Assembly: GCA_009789175.1 (NCBI GenBank)
Contig: CP046866.1
Location: 620,001 to 684,000 of the forward strand
DNA length: 64,000 bases
Source: Salinibaculum litoreum
GTDB lineage: Archaea > Halobacteriota > Halobacteria > Halobacteriales > Haloarculaceae
Direction of reading: 5' to 3'
Below, one piece after another: positions 16,937-24,684 of this stretch. The notes below the pieces were generated by a model, which had not been told where the DNA came from, did no database searches, and saw nothing but the letters and a program-made list of their open reading frames with translations. Each line of letters opens with the position of its first letter. Position 1 is the stretch's first letter. Made by a program: the position numbers and the translations under genes.

Positions 16937-17713
16937 ATGGGCGCATACCTATTTTTCAAAGTCGACGACCCGAGTACCGCCGCGCAAGCAAACGAAATCG
17001 TTGCCGACCACCCGGCGACTGAGACCCTCGAAGACATCGAATACGCACAACGCGTCTGGTTCAAAGAGGAAGTCGACGAGTCGACGTATTCCTACCTCGA
17101 GGAAGGCGAAGGCGACGTGAAGACCAGCTGCCTGCACGAACGCAAAGATGCGGCACTCGAAGCCTACACCCGAATTTTCGAAACGCTTCACGACACCGAC
17201 GGCATCGACCTGAAGATTCTCACACGGAGCTGTTCGCTGCGACTCTTGACATTCTCATTCGAGCAACTCTGCCGGCTGACCGACGACGGTACCGCACTCT
17301 CCGGCGAGGGGAAGACGGCGTACCAGACGATGATTCAGAAAGGGCTCCACGCCGATGAGTTCCCAACGGCATTCCCGGATGCTGTTCTCAGCGGCGACGT
17401 GGACCCCGATGCGCTCCTGGCCGATGTCTATGGCGTCTCCCCGACGCCCGCCATCGTGACCGTCCTCGACGTGTTGCTCACCCTGTTCACCGAGAAGCAT
17501 AGCGTGGACGCAGTAGCTTCGGTCGTCGACATTGACGAGGCAGCTGTCGAAGCCGCACTCGAAGACCTCGTCGACGGCAACTTACTCTACGAGTCCGTCG
17601 GGTCGTACGGGTTCAACACCGACCACCCGGCGTACACGGACTTGCGAGCCACGCATGACGCCTGCATTGGGTTCGACGACGCCGACATCCCAGCCACGAC
17701 GCTGGAGGGGTGA
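16937..17713 (+). CDS. Island protein with C-terminal winged-helix-like domain
   Basis: 258 residues, not recognised. The N-terminal 100 residues begin with a strand (GAYLFFKVDD) and are charged. The middle is helical. The C-terminal segment TVLDVLLTLFTEKHSVDAV to LVDGNLLYESVGSYGF (about 172-230) has the helix-turn-helix plus wing pattern of an archaeal transcription regulator. It could be the DNA-binding regulator of the island repeats, but nothing shows this directly. An in-frame TTG at 16928 is a less likely start. Confidence 0.68.
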   Translation: MGAYLFFKVDDPSTAAQANEIVADHPATETLEDIEYAQRVWFKEEVDESTYSYLEEGEGDVKTSCLHERKDAALEAYTRIFETLHDTDGIDLKILTRSCSLRLLTFSFEQLCRLTDDGTALSGEGKTAYQTMIQKGLHADEFPTAFPDAVLSGDVDPDALLADVYGVSPTPAIVTVLDVLLTLFTEKHSVDAVASVVDIDEAAVEAALEDLVDGNLLYESVGSYGFNTDHPAYTDLRATHDACIGFDDADIPATTLEG

Positions 17714-17764
17714 ATCCGCCCAGTGTCGCCACCTCCCTGCGTGGACACACCGATTCAAACCACA

Positions 17765-17786
17765 CCATCACCTTGAAAATCGGTGG
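17765..17786 (+). promoter_or_regulatory. Island inverted repeat, copy 8
   Basis: CCATC (17765-17769), 12 bases, GGTGG (17782-17786), preceded by CCACA. The ATG of the next gene begins one base later at 17788, so the repeat occupies the whole initiation region. Confidence 0.78.
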
Positions 17787-17787
17787 A

Positions 17788-18111
17788 ATGAGTTCAAACT
17801 CAAGTGAACAGGTCGAGGAGCGGCGTCTCATCATCAGTATCGACGAGGTCGCTACCGCCCCCGAAGACTCGGTCGAAGAGCTCTACGAGCAGGTCATCGC
17901 CCAAGCCCTCCACAGCGAAGGGTTGCGCGGGTCGAATATCCGCGCCGAGATTGGCGGTCGGGTCGTGGGTGCAGACGACGTCGACGCACTCGACACCGCG
18001 CTCACCACCATCGAAAATGGAGATGGAGTCGGGGTCGCACGGGCAGAAGACGATATGCACCGAACCGTCCGCAAAATCGTCACCGACGACGCCGACGGAG
18101 ACCAATCGTAA
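17788..18111 (+). CDS. Small island protein
   Basis: 107 residues, not recognised. It starts with strands RRLIISIDEVA and continues with helices and a second strand pair (NIRAEIGGRVVGADD), an alpha/beta pattern without catalytic motifs, and ends in an acidic tail. It starts one base after an island repeat. The next gene starts 16 bases after its stop and a third follows six bases after that, so 17788-18771 is a three-gene unit. Confidence 0.68.
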   Translation: MSSNSSEQVEERRLIISIDEVATAPEDSVEELYEQVIAQALHSEGLRGSNIRAEIGGRVVGADDVDALDTALTTIENGDGVGVARAEDDMHRTVRKIVTDDADGDQS

Positions 18112-18127
18112 CGACCCATCTAACACA

Positions 18128-18490
18128 ATGGCAAACATGCAATGCGCGACCGTCAGTTCAGGCGCACAGCTTCACGACGACCACGAAATCGACCGGATTC
18201 GAGACGCCTACGACCTCGGCGGGCTCTCATTGGAGGTCGAGGATGGGAAAGTGTCACTCCACGGCTACAACGTACTCGCTATCCACGATAACCAGGAACG
18301 CCGCTGCGACACACGATTCCTCACCGAACTAGCCGAGCAACTGGCTGACGGTGAAGAGCTCATCATCCAGTCCGTCGGGTTCACAAAACTACGATTCCCA
18401 GCTCACGCGGTTCAATACAAGCTCAAGTCAGGTGAGGTCACCAAAGATAGCCTCGGTGGCGACGAACAAGAGATTACTGTCAGTCTCTGA
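18128..18490 (+). CDS. Small island protein
   Basis: 120 residues, not recognised. It alternates strands and helices (LSLEVEDGKVSLHGYNVLAI, then ELIIQSVGFTKLRF) and may be a small alpha/beta fold. One cysteine at position 6 and one at about 60 do not suggest a metal site. It is the second gene of the 17788-18771 unit. Confidence 0.66.
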   Translation: MANMQCATVSSGAQLHDDHEIDRIRDAYDLGGLSLEVEDGKVSLHGYNVLAIHDNQERRCDTRFLTELAEQLADGEELIIQSVGFTKLRFPAHAVQYKLKSGEVTKDSLGGDEQEITVSL

Positions 18491-18495
18491 ATACC

Positions 18496-18771
18496 ATGAC
18501 AGACGAGACACCCTCCGAGACCGACTCCGAGTCCGACAATACCTCCGATGCTGACCCAGCACCGCTCGTTGGCGCACGAATCGAGAACGTGCGACGGATG
18601 ACCGACAGCGAGATGGAAGACGAGATGTGGGAACACAGTAACCGTCACGCACCGGTCATCGAACTCTCCAACGGCATTGTGCTCTATCCAGCAGCAGACC
18701 CAGAAGGAAACGCCCCAGGAGCGCTGTTCACCCGTGAGGGTAGCGACCGATACTACGTCGCTCCAGAGTAG
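18496..18771 (+). CDS. Small acidic island protein
   Basis: 91 residues: a disordered Asp/Glu/Ser N-terminus (1-23) and a small beta-rich domain (APLVGARIENVRRM, VIELSNGIVLYPAADPEG). Not recognised. The last gene of its unit; about 150 bases of non-coding DNA follow. Confidence 0.62.
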   Translation: MTDETPSETDSESDNTSDADPAPLVGARIENVRRMTDSEMEDEMWEHSNRHAPVIELSNGIVLYPAADPEGNAPGALFTREGSDRYYVAPE

Positions 18772-18923
18772 TAACTAGCGACCACTCCCGGGAGTAGTTC
18801 GCACGGACAACCCACGACAACAGCCATGCTTCCAGCGCGTCAGACGTGTTTAGTAAGATTGTCACCCCAGCGACAGACCTTACTACCTCGATACAAATAC
18901 CTATACAAGACAAGGCCAGTCCA

Positions 18924-19721
18924 ATGACCAGTTCAGATACGTCACCCACCGATGTCGACATTGAGGCCGATGCTGGTGGCGGTGCCAGCGCGATGCAAGC
19001 CCGTATCGAATCCGAATTCGGCTCGCTCGAAGCGTTCATTCGACACGACGATGTCGATGTCGAGTGGGAGAGCATCATCCAGGCCGAACTCGCCAACGGA
19101 ACACTCAGCCTCAACGAACGGTCCCGGCCAGACACACTCTATGGCGTGACCCAGTGCATCACGACGGGCTACGGCAAGCTCTACGTCAATATCAACGAGG
19201 ACCCCAACACCGGCGAGCCCTTCGAGGTGTTCTGCAACATTGGCGATTCGGGGAGTTTCGCCGGAGCATTCACTGAAGCACTGGCGAAGACCTGCTCAAC
19301 AGCCCTGCGTGCCGGTGTGGACATCAACGAACTTATCGACGCCCTCGAAGGTATCCGCTCGCCAAAAATCAACCACGACAACGGCAACACTATCTACTCC
19401 ATTCCCCACGGCATCAGCGTGGCCCTCAAGCGCTACCAGGACGGGACCATCCCCCGCTATCCGCCACAGCAACAGCGCCTCGACGACATCGGCAAGCAGG
19501 CAGCGGCCAGCGACAGCAAGACTACGGCCACGGTCAGCGGCGACGACACCAGCGACGCTGCCGACAAAGCCGCGGCAACGGCCACCAGCGATGGGTCTAC
19601 GTCGCCAGCCGGCCATACCAACACCACCAGTACCGAGCCCTGCCCAACCTGTGGGAGTGTCCACATCGAATACTCCGAAGGGTGCAAGACGTGCAGTGAC
19701 TGTGGGTGGTCGGAGTGCTGA
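18924..19721 (+). CDS. Stand-alone TSCPD-domain protein with class II ribonucleotide-reductase-type cysteine tail
   Basis: 265 residues. Residues about 70-180 match the TSCPD domain found at the C-terminus of B12-dependent ribonucleotide reductases (NrdJ): TTGYGKLYVNINEDPNTGEP, PFEVFCNIGDSG and ALRAGVDINELIDALEGIRS. The family's SCPD box is SIPHGISVAL here. A Ser/Thr/Ala linker (190-237) leads to the tail CPTCGSVHIEYSEGCKTCSD then CGWSEC, the cysteine pattern of the NrdJ redox arm. The catalytic barrel is absent. It may bind nucleotides, complement a partner reductase in trans, or act as a dimerisation/redox module. No island repeat lies directly upstream. Confidence 0.82.
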   Translation: MTSSDTSPTDVDIEADAGGGASAMQARIESEFGSLEAFIRHDDVDVEWESIIQAELANGTLSLNERSRPDTLYGVTQCITTGYGKLYVNINEDPNTGEPFEVFCNIGDSGSFAGAFTEALAKTCSTALRAGVDINELIDALEGIRSPKINHDNGNTIYSIPHGISVALKRYQDGTIPRYPPQQQRLDDIGKQAAASDSKTTATVSGDDTSDAADKAAATATSDGSTSPAGHTNTTSTEPCPTCGSVHIEYSEGCKTCSDCGWSEC

Positions 19722-19802
19722 TGGCAGCTGACCAACACCGGTCCGCCACCGGCCACCAGCGCGAGCACCCCACTGTGGTTCGACCGCCAGACACCACACA
19801 GT

Positions 19803-19825
19803 CCCATCACCGACAAGATGGGTGG
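19803..19825 (+). promoter_or_regulatory. Island inverted repeat, copy 9 (near-consensus)
   Basis: CCCATC (19803-19808), eight-base spacer ACCGACAA, GATGGGTGG (19817-19825). CCCATC and GATGGG are exact complements. It ends 14 bases before the ATG at 19840. Confidence 0.8.
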
Positions 19826-19839
19826 CAGAGGAGAGATAT

Positions 19840-20220
19840 ATGACAGATGTCACCATCCCAGGCCAACTCGAAGCATTGTTCAACAAAACGGAACTCGAAA
19901 ACATGCGTGCACTCCGTGGTTGGGCGACTGGCACTGCCGCCCTCATCGGTGAAGACGGCGCTGAAAAAGAAACCTACGAGGACTGCTGGATAGAATTGCT
20001 CAACGGCGACGGGAAAGCCGGCCGATTCACTGGTGTTCGCTTCCACCATGTCGATACCAGCGTCGAGTACGACCCCGAAGAACCCTGGGCAGACGACGGC
20101 CTCACAAAAGGGTATGCCTACGGCCGAGAAGCAGCAGCCACAGACGCAGAGCCACCCTACGTCGTCATCACCGACTACGATCAAGAGGACATCGACATCG
20201 GCCCTGCGACGCCGCCATGA
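19840..20220 (+). CDS. Small island protein
   Basis: 126 residues, not recognised. A helical start (PGQLEALFNKTELENMRALR) is followed by a beta-rich domain (EDCWIELLNGDGKAGRF, FTGVRFHHVDTSVEY, YVVITDYDQED). No metal-binding or catalytic motif. Start chosen at ATG 19840, 14 bases after the repeat, over an in-frame GTG inside the repeat. Confidence 0.68.
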   Translation: MTDVTIPGQLEALFNKTELENMRALRGWATGTAALIGEDGAEKETYEDCWIELLNGDGKAGRFTGVRFHHVDTSVEYDPEEPWADDGLTKGYAYGREAAATDAEPPYVVITDYDQEDIDIGPATPP

Positions 20221-20306
20221 GACGAAAGCGCGACAGCTGAAGCTCACGCTCTGGTCGTCTTTTCAGGCACGTCAAAGGGGGTTGTGATGAAGTCGTTACT
20301 GGAGAG

Positions 20307-20654
20307 TTATTGGTCGGCTAGGTCTTCGAGGGAGGTGTGTTCCTCGGAAGCAGCCATTTTACCAAGAGCGACGTTTTTGTCGGTGTCGTTCTCGGTACTC
20401 TCGTCGGCGGTGTTTTCGTCTGATGCATTCTGGAGTTCGTCACGGACATCTTTGATGTCTTCATCAGTGACATTCTCGATGCCGTAGGGACCCGGAGTGT
20501 AGCCGTCCTGGTTCTCGACTTGGCTCTCGAGGAGCTCTTCGTCGGTTTTGCGAACATCGGAGGTTCGCGTGAACAGCCGAGGGTCGGTGTTGTCGAACGC
20601 TTCGAATGCATTGTTGAGTTCGGTGCTGTAGCTAGCGGTTTCGCTCTGTGACAT
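20307..20654 (-). CDS. Acidic hypothetical protein on the minus strand
   Basis: 115 residues, very rich in Asp, Glu and Thr, probably largely helical or disordered; not recognised. It is one of three genes in the island that oppose the general direction, and has no island repeat. Its start region (complement of CTCTGTGACATAGCA, 20644-20658) is repeated exactly at 20780-20794, also opening a short MSQS frame. This suggests a local duplication of its 5' end. Confidence 0.55.
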   Translation of the reverse strand: MSQSETASYSTELNNAFEAFDNTDPRLFTRTSDVRKTDEELLESQVENQDGYTPGPYGIENVTDEDIKDVRDELQNASDENTADESTENDTDKNVALGKMAASEEHTSLEDLADQ

Positions 20655-20794
20655 AGCAAGCTAGAGTAGACAATAGGGAGTGATAAAAGTTCACAGGAGC
20701 GCACAGCTGGGGACAGCATAACAGTTTTCAAGGCAGCTACCAAAGACAGAACTGCCCCAACACGGGGCCGTCGGCGGCACTCTGTGACATAGCA
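20644..20794. repeat. Pair of 15-bp direct repeats at a gene start
   Basis: CTCTGTGACATAGCA occurs at 20644-20658 and 20780-20794. On the minus strand both copies carry ATGTCACAGAG (Met-Ser-Gln-Ser). The second copy opens only a 17-codon frame. It is either a duplicated leader or a regulatory repeat. Confidence 0.5.
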
Positions 20795-20918
20795 TTACAG
20801 ACGTGACAGCACCCCGCACCGGGGTGTTGTCCCGCCGCAAAGAGGCGTTCTCCGTCACCTGTGTCCGATGAGAGCCATCAGGCACCTCTCTCGGATTGTC
20901 AGGACACGTTTCTCCGCA

Positions 20919-20940
20919 TCATCGCTGGGAATATTGGTGG
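20919..20940 (+). promoter_or_regulatory. Island inverted repeat, copy 10
   Basis: CATC (20920-20923), 12 bases, GGTGG (20936-20940), with the GAATATTGGTGG form of the right box. A possible GTG start lies in the right box and another at 20952. Confidence 0.7.
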
Positions 20941-20951
20941 ACGCGATTCCC

Positions 20952-21377
20952 GTGGAAGAGAGCCGAACGTCGGTCGAGGGCAGAGGCTACACGGACGATG
21001 ACGAAGTGCTTCACATCATCACCGAAGAGAGCAGCGTCTCCGGGGTCACACTCGATGACTGTCACCCAGCCTCGCTCGTCCCTGGTGGCCCCTTTAATGC
21101 TCGCGGGTGGAAGGAAGACAGCTGGTGCCACGGGTATCTCGGCGAGGCAAACACGGTATGCTGGATGAATACAGACAAAGAGGCGCGACTCAAGGAGGTA
21201 ACAGGGAGAACCGCCGAGTTCCTTCGGAGCAATGCCTACCTGCCCCCAAGCGACAGCCTGACTAAGGGGCCATCGCATCCAGTGTTCTACGACATCCCAA
21301 CGTGCCAGTCGTTGGGGTCATCGCACCCTACTATGCAGACAACTGAGGAGACTGCGCTGTCATCCATAGCCGTCTGA
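20952..21377 (+). CDS. Island hypothetical protein
   Basis: 141 residues from GTG 20952; an in-frame ATG at 20868 would place the island repeat inside the gene. Not recognised. It has strands DEVLHIITEESSVSGVTLDD and a central region with Trp, His and Cys (GWKEDSWCHGYLGEANTVCW). The start is uncertain and rests on the position of the repeat seen at other genes. Confidence 0.6.
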   Translation: MEESRTSVEGRGYTDDDEVLHIITEESSVSGVTLDDCHPASLVPGGPFNARGWKEDSWCHGYLGEANTVCWMNTDKEARLKEVTGRTAEFLRSNAYLPPSDSLTKGPSHPVFYDIPTCQSLGSSHPTMQTTEETALSSIAV

Positions 21378-21391
21378 CCACACGGCCACCG

Positions 21392-21415
21392 CCCCATCGC
21401 AGACAAGATGGGTGG
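21392..21415 (+). promoter_or_regulatory. Island inverted repeat, copy 11 (near-consensus)
   Basis: CCCCATC (21392-21398), spacer GCAGACAA, GATGGGTGG (21407-21415), preceded by CCACCG. It ends 13 bases before the ATG at 21429. Confidence 0.8.
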
Positions 21416-21428
21416 AGTTGATTCTCAC

Positions 21429-21821
21429 ATGTCAGTCCGCAGAGACGCAGCACTCGACGAACAGTTCATCGACTATCAGGACCGCGCCATTCAGACTGTA
21501 GCCCAAGCGTTCATCAGAGGGTGCTTCCGTGACATCGACGCCGGTCTCGCCACAGTGGCGCTTCCCGAGCGGACGCGTCATTATCTGGTCTTGCCAGTGT
21601 CACAGCAGCAGGCTGTCATCCGGTCTGTCATCGAAACGCCGGATGGCTTCGAGGTCAACAGCGAGTTCGGCCCGCTCTCACCGTCACAAGCACAGACCTA
21701 CGTCACGTCGTTCTTCCGCGCTCACAGCAACCGTGGGGGCGCGGCCCCACAGCAATACCGCCTCTCGACGGCCCCGGCAGTCACCCAGCGGGTCTGCCAG
21801 GCCGTCGCGCGCAAGCTCTAA
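21429..21821 (+). CDS. Island hypothetical protein
   Basis: 130 residues, not recognised. The first 55 residues are helical (FIDYQDRAIQTVAQAFIRGC). A strand pair follows (RTRHYLVLPVSQQQAVIRSV) and the end is basic for this island (RQ-rich, AVARKL). An in-frame ATG inside the repeat (21408) is less likely than 21429. The next gene starts 11 bases after its stop, so the block 21429-24044 is probably one transcript ending with the DNA methyltransferase. Confidence 0.68.
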   Translation: MSVRRDAALDEQFIDYQDRAIQTVAQAFIRGCFRDIDAGLATVALPERTRHYLVLPVSQQQAVIRSVIETPDGFEVNSEFGPLSPSQAQTYVTSFFRAHSNRGGAAPQQYRLSTAPAVTQRVCQAVARKL

Positions 21822-21832
21822 CAGAGGTGCAC

Positions 21833-22675
21833 ATGACACCAGAACCCAGTGACAGCCCACCAGCCGAGGCTGCGACGGTCTCCGTGGCCCCACCCATCGG
21901 CGGCCGCCGGGACAGTTGCGGCGTCTGTGGCAAGGCGATTACCGACCGACACGTCGCCACAGTTGCCCTCAACGGTTATATCTGCGAGAGTTGCACCCTC
22001 AATATCGGGGCCTACACGCCGGTCTGGTACGCCATCGGCATGGCCGGCCAAGAAACTCTCCAGTGCTGGGAGTATGGCACCTATCTCGGCGGGCCATTCG
22101 AGGGGAGTCCGAAGGGGCTCGTCTATCTCGATTTCGACCCCGGGACCGCCGACAGCATCGCCGAGCGCGTCAAGGCCCGCCGCTACTGGTATGCCTCGCT
22201 GGACGAGGACGTGCAAGAGCTCATCTGGACAGTCGGAACGGATGCACTCCCCGACCGCTATACGGTCCTCCAGCCTGACTATCTCGACGATTACTCCCAC
22301 TGTCGGTACTTTTCCCCGCGGTCGTTCGGCAACTTCTCGCGGGACGACCGCGACGACCACCCGCTTACCGAGGTGCTGTCGTATCTACCGCGGCCGTTTG
22401 CTGTGACCTCTGAGCAGATTATCGCCCCTGCCGACCGCTTACCACCCCACATCGACGCGCTCCTGTCGGCAGACGGCCAGGACCCCACCGACGCCGCTTA
22501 CCACAACGTGGCCGATGACTGGGAGGGGGCTGGCACTGCTTCAGAGCCGGCGGACACCGATGGTGCCTCCGAAACGTCAGCGTCAGCGGCGACGGCAACG
22601 GACGACGATGACCAGAGTGACACCTCCGAACAGGCAGGCCTCGGGAGCTTCGGAGTCGGGAGTGAGAACGCATGA
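21833..22675 (+). CDS. Zinc-knuckle island protein
   Basis: 280 residues. After a polar start there is a treble-clef-like site CGVCGKAITDRHVATV then CESC (about 27-52). The middle domain (60-190) has many aromatic residues (TPVWYAIGMAG, RRYWYASLDED) and is not recognised. The C-terminal 80 residues are a low-complexity Ala/Ser/Asp tail. It overlaps the EVE-like gene by four bases (ATGA), so its product may work with the reader/methyltransferase pair. Confidence 0.68.
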   Translation: MTPEPSDSPPAEAATVSVAPPIGGRRDSCGVCGKAITDRHVATVALNGYICESCTLNIGAYTPVWYAIGMAGQETLQCWEYGTYLGGPFEGSPKGLVYLDFDPGTADSIAERVKARRYWYASLDEDVQELIWTVGTDALPDRYTVLQPDYLDDYSHCRYFSPRSFGNFSRDDRDDHPLTEVLSYLPRPFAVTSEQIIAPADRLPPHIDALLSADGQDPTDAAYHNVADDWEGAGTASEPADTDGASETSASAATATDDDDQSDTSEQAGLGSFGVGSENA

Positions 22676-23193
22676 CCGCAAGCGAGGCTGATGACCAGCC
22701 ACAGCTCTTTCTCATCCCCGCGGCGGGGCCACTCGCACAGGCGAACTTTGAGCGGACGGTCCTCGAACTCCGACACGCAGACCAGCTCCCCGCCGATGTC
22801 CCCTTCGACGCCGACACGCCACTCTGGGGGACCGACGAGCGCAACGAGGTGGAGTTCCAGGCCATGCAGCCCGGCGATGTTCTCGCCTTTTATACTGGTG
22901 ATTTCACCTATTCTCGCGTCGCTCGTATCCAAGAGACCTGTGTCGGTGCAGCCATCGCCGAGCAAGTCTGGGACCACAACGACGGCAGCCGGTCAACGTG
23001 GCCGTATCTCATCGTCCTCGACGCGGTGACCGAAACCGCTCTCGATTCCCGCCAGCTCCACGACGACCTCGGCTACGACTCCGACTGGCCACAGGGCATC
23101 ACCCGCGTCCGAGACCGCTACGTGGCGAATCTCCGCGACCACGCAGGCAGTCTCGACGCCTACCTCAGCCAGACCGGGGGTGCGTGGCAGTGA
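22672..23193 (+). CDS. EVE/PUA-like domain protein
   Basis: 173 residues forming a single EVE- or PUA-like domain: the opening strand QLFLIPAAG, the loop LWGTDERNEVEFQAMQPGDV, the strand VLAFYTGDFTYSRVARI and the later TWPYLIVLDAV are the usual landmarks. EVE-type domains bind modified bases in DNA or RNA and are common in modification-dependent restriction proteins. No nuclease domain is attached. It overlaps the downstream Dam-type methyltransferase (GTGA), so a reader and a writer of base methylation are translationally coupled. The assignment is by pattern and not certain. Confidence 0.65.
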   Translation: MTASEADDQPQLFLIPAAGPLAQANFERTVLELRHADQLPADVPFDADTPLWGTDERNEVEFQAMQPGDVLAFYTGDFTYSRVARIQETCVGAAIAEQVWDHNDGSRSTWPYLIVLDAVTETALDSRQLHDDLGYDSDWPQGITRVRDRYVANLRDHAGSLDAYLSQTGGAWQ

Positions 23194-24044
23194 TTGGCGT
23201 TGCCGACGAGCCTTGTGAGGCGACGACCTACTCCACGTTCCCGTACCCTGGCGGGAAAGGGCGGAAGGTGCAGGCCATCCTCGATGTCCTTCCAGCACAC
23301 CAGACGTTCATCGATGCCTTCGGGGGCAGCGGGTCGGTCATCTATCGCAAGGAGCCAAGCCCGACGGAAATCTACAACGACCGAAACACGCGCCTGACGG
23401 CGTTTTTCCAGACCATCGGTAAAGAATACGAGGCCGTCGCCAAGGAACTCGCTGGCATCCCCTACTCTCGAGCGCTGTACGCACAGTTTGCCGACGAATA
23501 CGGGACCAACCGCGAGCCCACGAACCCGGTCATTCGTGCCGCCCGTGAGTTCTTCCTTCGATTCGCGTCCGTGGACAGTGGCATCGAGGGCGGGTTCAAA
23601 GCCTCCGCCACGCGGAATGCCGCCCAGTCCTACAGCAATGGCATCCGCCGACTCTCTGACATCCAGCGCCGGTTCAGTCACGTCGTCATCGAAGAGAAGG
23701 ACGTGCTCTCGCTCATCGACGACTACGGGGAGACAGCCCGCGATGGTGACCCAGAACGGTGTTTCTTTTTCGACCCGCCGTATCGGGGGAAGGACGTCTA
23801 CGGTGTGCCCTTCGAGTGGAAGTCGTTTATCGACGCTGTCCGCGACCTGGAGAGTTATTGGATTCTAACCTGTGAGACGCTACCCAGCGAACTCGAGGAG
23901 TATCCGCGGTCCGAGCGAGCCATCCAACGGCGGGTTCACACGGACAGCGCCGACCGTGTGGAGTACATCATTCGGAACTTCGGTGACGACGTCGCCGGGA
24001 CCTTCGGCGGGCCAAACGCCTCGCTGAGCGATGGCTTCGGGTAA
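23190..24044 (+). CDS. Dam-type (D12 class) adenine-N6 DNA methyltransferase
   Basis: 284 residues from GTG 23190 in a GTGA overlap; GTG 23184 is an alternative. The alpha-class landmarks are in order: YPGGKGRK (about 18), motif I DAFGGSGSV with SAM-binding glycines (about 40-48), EIYNDRN, and the catalytic DPPY in FFFDPPYRGKD (about 192). The target-recognition region lies between. It should methylate adenine in a short DNA site. No restriction endonuclease is adjacent, so it is either an orphan methyltransferase or half of a modification/reader pair with the EVE-like gene. Last gene of the 21429-24044 block. Confidence 0.9.
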   Translation: MIGVADEPCEATTYSTFPYPGGKGRKVQAILDVLPAHQTFIDAFGGSGSVIYRKEPSPTEIYNDRNTRLTAFFQTIGKEYEAVAKELAGIPYSRALYAQFADEYGTNREPTNPVIRAAREFFLRFASVDSGIEGGFKASATRNAAQSYSNGIRRLSDIQRRFSHVVIEEKDVLSLIDDYGETARDGDPERCFFFDPPYRGKDVYGVPFEWKSFIDAVRDLESYWILTCETLPSELEEYPRSERAIQRRVHTDSADRVEYIIRNFGDDVAGTFGGPNASLSDGFG

Positions 24045-24118
24045 GTAGCGCCCGCCAGTCAGTAGTAGGAGCCCGTCAGTGTAGAACTGCGTGAGAAAGA
24101 GTGATTATCCAGTCCGCC

Positions 24119-24142
24119 CCCATCGCCCAGAAATATGGGTGG
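24119..24142 (+). promoter_or_regulatory. Island inverted repeat, copy 12
   Basis: CCCATC (24119-24124), 13 bases, GGTGG (24138-24142), with an ATG inside the right box. The next ATG at 24144 follows by one base. Confidence 0.75.
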
Positions 24143-24143
24143 T

Positions 24144-24470
24144 ATGCAATCGACTGTCGAATCCGACGCCTGTCTCGACACCGAACCACTCCCCGACGAA
24201 GCAGTCGCCTTCGTCAACGACCAGCTCCCCGACCAGCTCAACGAGCGTGGGCAGGCGTTGATGGGTCGTGCCCTGGCCCACAGCTGGGTCGACGTCGCTC
24301 CCGACGACGACGTCATCAAGTTCCACCGCAACCCGATAGCGTCACTCGTCGGCGAACTGTTCCAAGAGAAACTCACCGATATGCGACGCGAAATCCAGCG
24401 CGGTGACCGCAGTGACTACACCGTGACAGACATTGACCGATTCCAAACTCACGTCACGGAGGAACTATAG
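24144..24470 (+). CDS. Small island protein
   Basis: 108 residues, mostly helical and acidic, not recognised (LPDEAVAFVNDQLPDQLNER, DDDVIKFHRNPIASLVGELF). It starts directly after an island repeat and its TAG stop is followed by one base and the ATG of the next gene, so it is coupled to the 24472 gene. Confidence 0.66.
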   Translation: MQSTVESDACLDTEPLPDEAVAFVNDQLPDQLNERGQALMGRALAHSWVDVAPDDDVIKFHRNPIASLVGELFQEKLTDMRREIQRGDRSDYTVTDIDRFQTHVTEEL

Positions 24471-24471
24471 G

Positions 24472-24663
24472 ATGGAGGACGTCAGCGAATACGATGGGAA
24501 AGTCGGTCGCCTCGTGTATTTCCAGGTCCGCGTCTGGGGCGCGAGTTACACCTTTAACGACCTCACCGACGACCTCGAAACCGCACTCGACGGACTGGAT
24601 GTCGGGTTCGACCCCGTGACGGTCAACCTGACGCCACCAGCCGACGCACCCACCTCAGTGTGA
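24472..24663 (+). CDS. Short paralogue of the 11634 gene core domain
   Basis: 63 residues. VGRLVYFQVRVWGASYTFND is clearly related to VGRMLYWQLRVYGPAYTYDN in the 11634 product. Here the domain stands alone. The start ATG at 24472 lies one base after the stop of the preceding gene. Recurrence of this core as a stand-alone and a fused version suggests a shared partner or ligand. Function unknown. Confidence 0.7.
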   Translation: MEDVSEYDGKVGRLVYFQVRVWGASYTFNDLTDDLETALDGLDVGFDPVTVNLTPPADAPTSV

Positions 24664-24684
24664 CTACCTACTCAAAGAATATCC

